DNA from: Microcaldota archaeon
Lineage (GTDB): Archaea; Micrarchaeota; Micrarchaeia; Norongarragalinales; Norongarragalinaceae
DNA length: 6,049 nucleotides
Direction: 5' to 3'
NCBI GenBank assembly: GCA_016214445.1
Contig: JACROM010000034.1
Span: 1-6,049, forward strand
Positions 4,425-6,049 of the stretch are shown in pieces (the first letter of the stretch is position 1; each line of letters opens with the position of its first letter). The notes beneath the pieces are model-generated. The model saw only the letters and a program-made list of their open reading frames with translations, did not search any database and was not told where the DNA came from. The position numbers and the translations under genes were made by a program.

Positions 4425-5177
4425 CTACTTTTTCTTCACGTACTGAAGTATCGCTTCCAATAATTCGCTGGGGGTAGTGAACACGTTCGTGTTGCTTTTT
4501 TCGCTGCCTAAATTGTTTATGGTTTGAAGCATACGGATGTGCAAGCCACCCGGAATCGAGGTAAGCGCCTTGGCTGCCTTTACCAGGCTCTTGGCGGCTT
4601 CCAATTCTCCGGATGCCTTGATTATTACTGCGCGTTTTTCCCGTTCCGCTTCGGCTTCCTTGCCTATGACTCGTATCAGGTCGGACGGGAGCTGGATGTC
4701 CTTGATTTCAACTGTGTCGATGTGAACTCCCCACTCGCCGCTTGCCTTGGCGACTATCTCCTGTATCCTTTTTCCAATTAGTTCCCTCTTGCCGAGCAGG
4801 TCGTCTAACGTGGTTTCGCCAACCACGTCCCTCATGGAGGTCTGCGCGACCTGTGTTGTTGCGTAGGAGTAGTCCTGTATGTTTATGATGGCGCTCTTCG
4901 GGTCGTTCACCTTGTAGTAGATTACGACGTTGATTTCAACTGAGACGTTGTCCTTCGTCATGGTGTCCTGCCTCGGTATGTCCATAGCCACAACCCTGAC
5001 GTCCACGTTCTGGTAGCTTTGTATCAAAGGCACGACTACGTTCAGTCCGGGTTCCATTATGCCCGCGAACCTGCCGAGCGTGAACTTTACTCCGCGCTCG
5101 TACTGGTTGACGATTTTGATGGAGAACAAAAGTAGGAGAACTACGAGCGGGACCAACATCCAAAGATATTCAATCAT
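4425..5177 (-). CDS. Slipin (stomatin-like SPFH/Band 7 protein), second copy
   Basis: This 250-residue membrane protein of the SPFH/Band 7 family is probably a scaffold that forms rings on the inner face of the membrane. A hydrophobic helix spans residues 5-23, followed by the SPFH domain: 'VNQYERGVKFTLGRF' (23-37), 'EPGLNVVVPLI' (42-52), 'DIPRQDTMTKDNVSVEI' (66-82), 'YATTQVAQTSMRDVVGETTLDDLL' (105-128) and 'WGVHIDTVEIKDIQLPSDL' (149-167). A helical, Ala/Glu-rich stretch 'EAEAEREKRAVIIKASGELEAA' (174-195) precedes the C-terminal oligomerisation segment, and the protein ends in three lysines. The length is near that of archaeal stomatins. Its ATG overlaps the TGA of slipin 1 by four bases (ATGA), implying translational coupling. 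It differs from slipin 1 throughout and is not a recent copy. The stop lies one base from that of the convergent small membrane protein. Confidence 0.9.
   Translation of the reverse strand: MIEYLWMLVPLVVLLLLFSIKIVNQYERGVKFTLGRFAGIMEPGLNVVVPLIQSYQNVDVRVVAMDIPRQDTMTKDNVSVEINVVIYYKVNDPKSAIINIQDYSYATTQVAQTSMRDVVGETTLDDLLGKRELIGKRIQEIVAKASGEWGVHIDTVEIKDIQLPSDLIRVIGKEAEAEREKRAVIIKASGELEAAKSLVKAAKALTSIPGGLHIRMLQTINNLGSEKSNTNVFTTPSELLEAILQYVKKK
4428..4437 (+). terminator. Possible T-rich terminator of the small membrane protein gene
   Basis: CTTTTTCTTC begins four bases after the stop. Archaeal polymerases terminate at T-rich stretches without a hairpin. The same bases encode the lysine-rich end of the convergent slipin, so the T content may simply reflect lysine codons. 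Confidence 0.25.
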
Positions 5178-5911
5178 TTTTTCTTACCCATGTAGTTTTT
5201 GACTATGTCGAGCGGAACGAAGAAAGTTACGCTGTTGGAAGGGTCTGACGCGATGTCGTTCAGGCTCTGAAGTGTCCTGAGGTTCATCGCTCCGTCCTGC
5301 TTGTTGAGCGTGGTGGCAGCTTGCGACAGCACGTCAGCTGCTGCAGCTTCACCTTCCGACCTTATGATTGTCGCGCGCCTCATCCTTTCTGCTTCAGCTG
5401 CCTTGGCCATGACCCGCTTCATGTCGTCCGGCAGCTCTATATGCTTCAGTTCCACCCCGTCGACCTTTATGCCCCACGGGTCAGTTGCCTTGTCCACTAT
5501 GGTCCTTATTTTTTCGGAAATCTTGTCGCGCTCCGCAAGCAGCTGGTCAAGAGTTACTTCACCTACTACATTTCTCATGGTGGTCTGCGCCAGCTGGGCT
5601 GTAGCGTAGGAGAAATCCTGCACCTCTATCACCGCCTTCTCGGCGTCCGCGAGCCGGTAATAGAGCACTGCGTCCACCCGGAGCGAGATGTTGTCCTTGG
5701 TTATGGCGTCCTGGGATGGCACGTCGCTGACGTGGATGCGCATGTCCACTTTCTCGGTCCGTTCCACCAGCGGGATGATAAAGTTGAGCCCGGCTGCAAG
5801 CGTGCGCGAGTACTGCCCGAAGCGGAACACTACCGCTTTCTCGTACTCGAACAGCACCCTCACCGAGGTAAGGATTAGGATTAGAACAAGCAGCCCCAGC
5901 CAGAAAAGCAT
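5174..5911 (-). CDS. Slipin (stomatin-like SPFH/Band 7 protein), first copy
   Basis: This 245-residue SPFH/Band 7 protein has a membrane helix at residues 2-20 with no lysine or arginine before it. 'FEYEKAVVFRFGQYSRTLAAGLNFIIPLVE' (21-50) is the classic start of the SPFH domain; 'DVPSQDAITKDNISLRVDAVLYYR' (63-86), 'YATAQLAQTTMRNVVGEVTLDQLLAERD' (102-129) and 'WGIKVDGVELKHIELPDDM' (146-164) follow. Residues 165-200 form the Ala/Glu/Arg-rich helix used in oligomerisation, and the tail ends 'VKNYMGKKK'. Archaeal slipins often accompany an NfeD-type membrane protease; here the partner downstream is another slipin. The ATG directly follows the stop of the preceding frame (TAGATG), and GGGGG nine bases upstream may act as a ribosome binding site. 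A TATAAT-like sequence near 5927-5932 lies within the upstream gene's tail, so the pair probably forms an operon with that gene. Confidence 0.9.
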   Translation of the reverse strand: MLFWLGLLVLILILTSVRVLFEYEKAVVFRFGQYSRTLAAGLNFIIPLVERTEKVDMRIHVSDVPSQDAITKDNISLRVDAVLYYRLADAEKAVIEVQDFSYATAQLAQTTMRNVVGEVTLDQLLAERDKISEKIRTIVDKATDPWGIKVDGVELKHIELPDDMKRVMAKAAEAERMRRATIIRSEGEAAAADVLSQAATTLNKQDGAMNLRTLQSLNDIASDPSNSVTFFVPLDIVKNYMGKKK

Positions 5912-6049
5912 CTATGAAAACCCCCTATTATACTTTACGAATTCATCGGCAAAACGATTCCGACATTCATCTATCCGTGCGTTAGAGCACACTATCACGA
6001 GTCGGTTGCGGAGCGCTTTCCCAATCATGACTAGCGGTCGTGAAGACCA
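5912..6049 (-). CDS. C-terminal tail of an unrecognised gene (start outside window)
   Basis: The minus-strand frame is open from the window edge to a TAG at 5914-5912, giving 45 residues with a plausible mixed composition, including 'LVIVCSNARIDECRNRF' and the end 'FVKYNRGFS'. The stop abuts the ATG of slipin 1, the arrangement expected of an operon. The tail does not look like the C-terminal OB-fold of NfeD, the usual slipin partner. The frame is short, so chance openness is possible, though the exact stop/start junction favours a real gene. Confidence 0.5.
   Translation of the reverse strand, partial: WSSRPLVMIGKALRNRLVIVCSNARIDECRNRFADEFVKYNRGFS

Noticed and set aside
5321..5878. Long plus-strand open frame opposite slipin 1
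   Set aside because: Antisense shadow rich in His, Leu and Val; the minus-strand protein is an unmistakable SPFH member.
5926..5936. TATAAT-like sequence as a promoter for the slipin operon
   Set aside because: It lies in the tail of an apparently real upstream frame whose stop abuts the slipin start, and no well-spaced -35 or BRE accompanies it.
5960..6049. tRNA-like end ('...agacca') at the right edge
   Set aside because: No T-arm or anticodon arm could be formed on either strand, and the minus strand reads as protein.

Overview
The window looks like a piece of an archaeal chromosome, probably from a small-genome (DPANN-like) lineage. This is an inference from several signals. There are TATA-type promoter boxes about 25-40 bases before several starts, for example TTTATATA at 2462-2469. 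Some transcripts appear leaderless or short-leadered, and others use GGTGAT-type ribosome binding sites. Genes are packed very tightly, the proteins are lysine/glutamate rich, and two stomatin-like (slipin) genes sit in tandem. No rRNA, tRNA, CRISPR array or transposase was seen. The main item that does not fit an archaeal origin is the first gene, whose visible C-terminus resembles bacterial sigma-70 region 2.

Layout. Bases 1-528 (+) hold the end of the sigma-region-2-like protein. Convergent to it, bases 604-2201 (-) hold a B12-binding-type radical SAM protein that is split by a -1 frameshift near 1023; its C-terminal part continues in another frame to 604. A 304-base gap (2202-2505) carries the candidate radical SAM promoter, a run of three inverted repeats, and the promoter and likely operator of a toxin-antitoxin operon. 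Bases 2506-3042 (+) encode a ribbon-helix-helix-like antitoxin and a RelE/ParE-type toxin. Two bases away and convergent is a minimal nucleotidyltransferase of MntA type (3045-3326, -) with no HEPN partner beside it. Upstream of that, also on the minus strand, is a divergent flavodoxin-fold protein (3407-3889). Bases 3890-4108 are a divergent intergenic region with four inverted repeats packed into 98 bases. Bases 4109-4423 (+) encode a small two-helix membrane protein, again convergent (1-base gap) with the slipin operon. That operon runs leftwards from the window end: an unrecognised gene tail (6049-5912), slipin 1 (5911-5174) and slipin 2 (5177-4425), linked by an abutting stop/start and a 4-base ATGA overlap.

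How the genes may work together. The clearest functional units are the toxin-antitoxin pair with its own palindromic operator and the slipin pair, which probably forms a membrane scaffold of two related subunits. The orphan MntA next to the RelE pair suggests a small defence or stress-response cluster, but nothing in the sequence proves that they cooperate. The radical SAM gene, flavodoxin-like gene and small membrane protein appear to be separate transcription units. The most unexplained items are the sigma-like protein and the inverted-repeat cluster at 3968-4065, which may be a small structured RNA or a multi-site operator.
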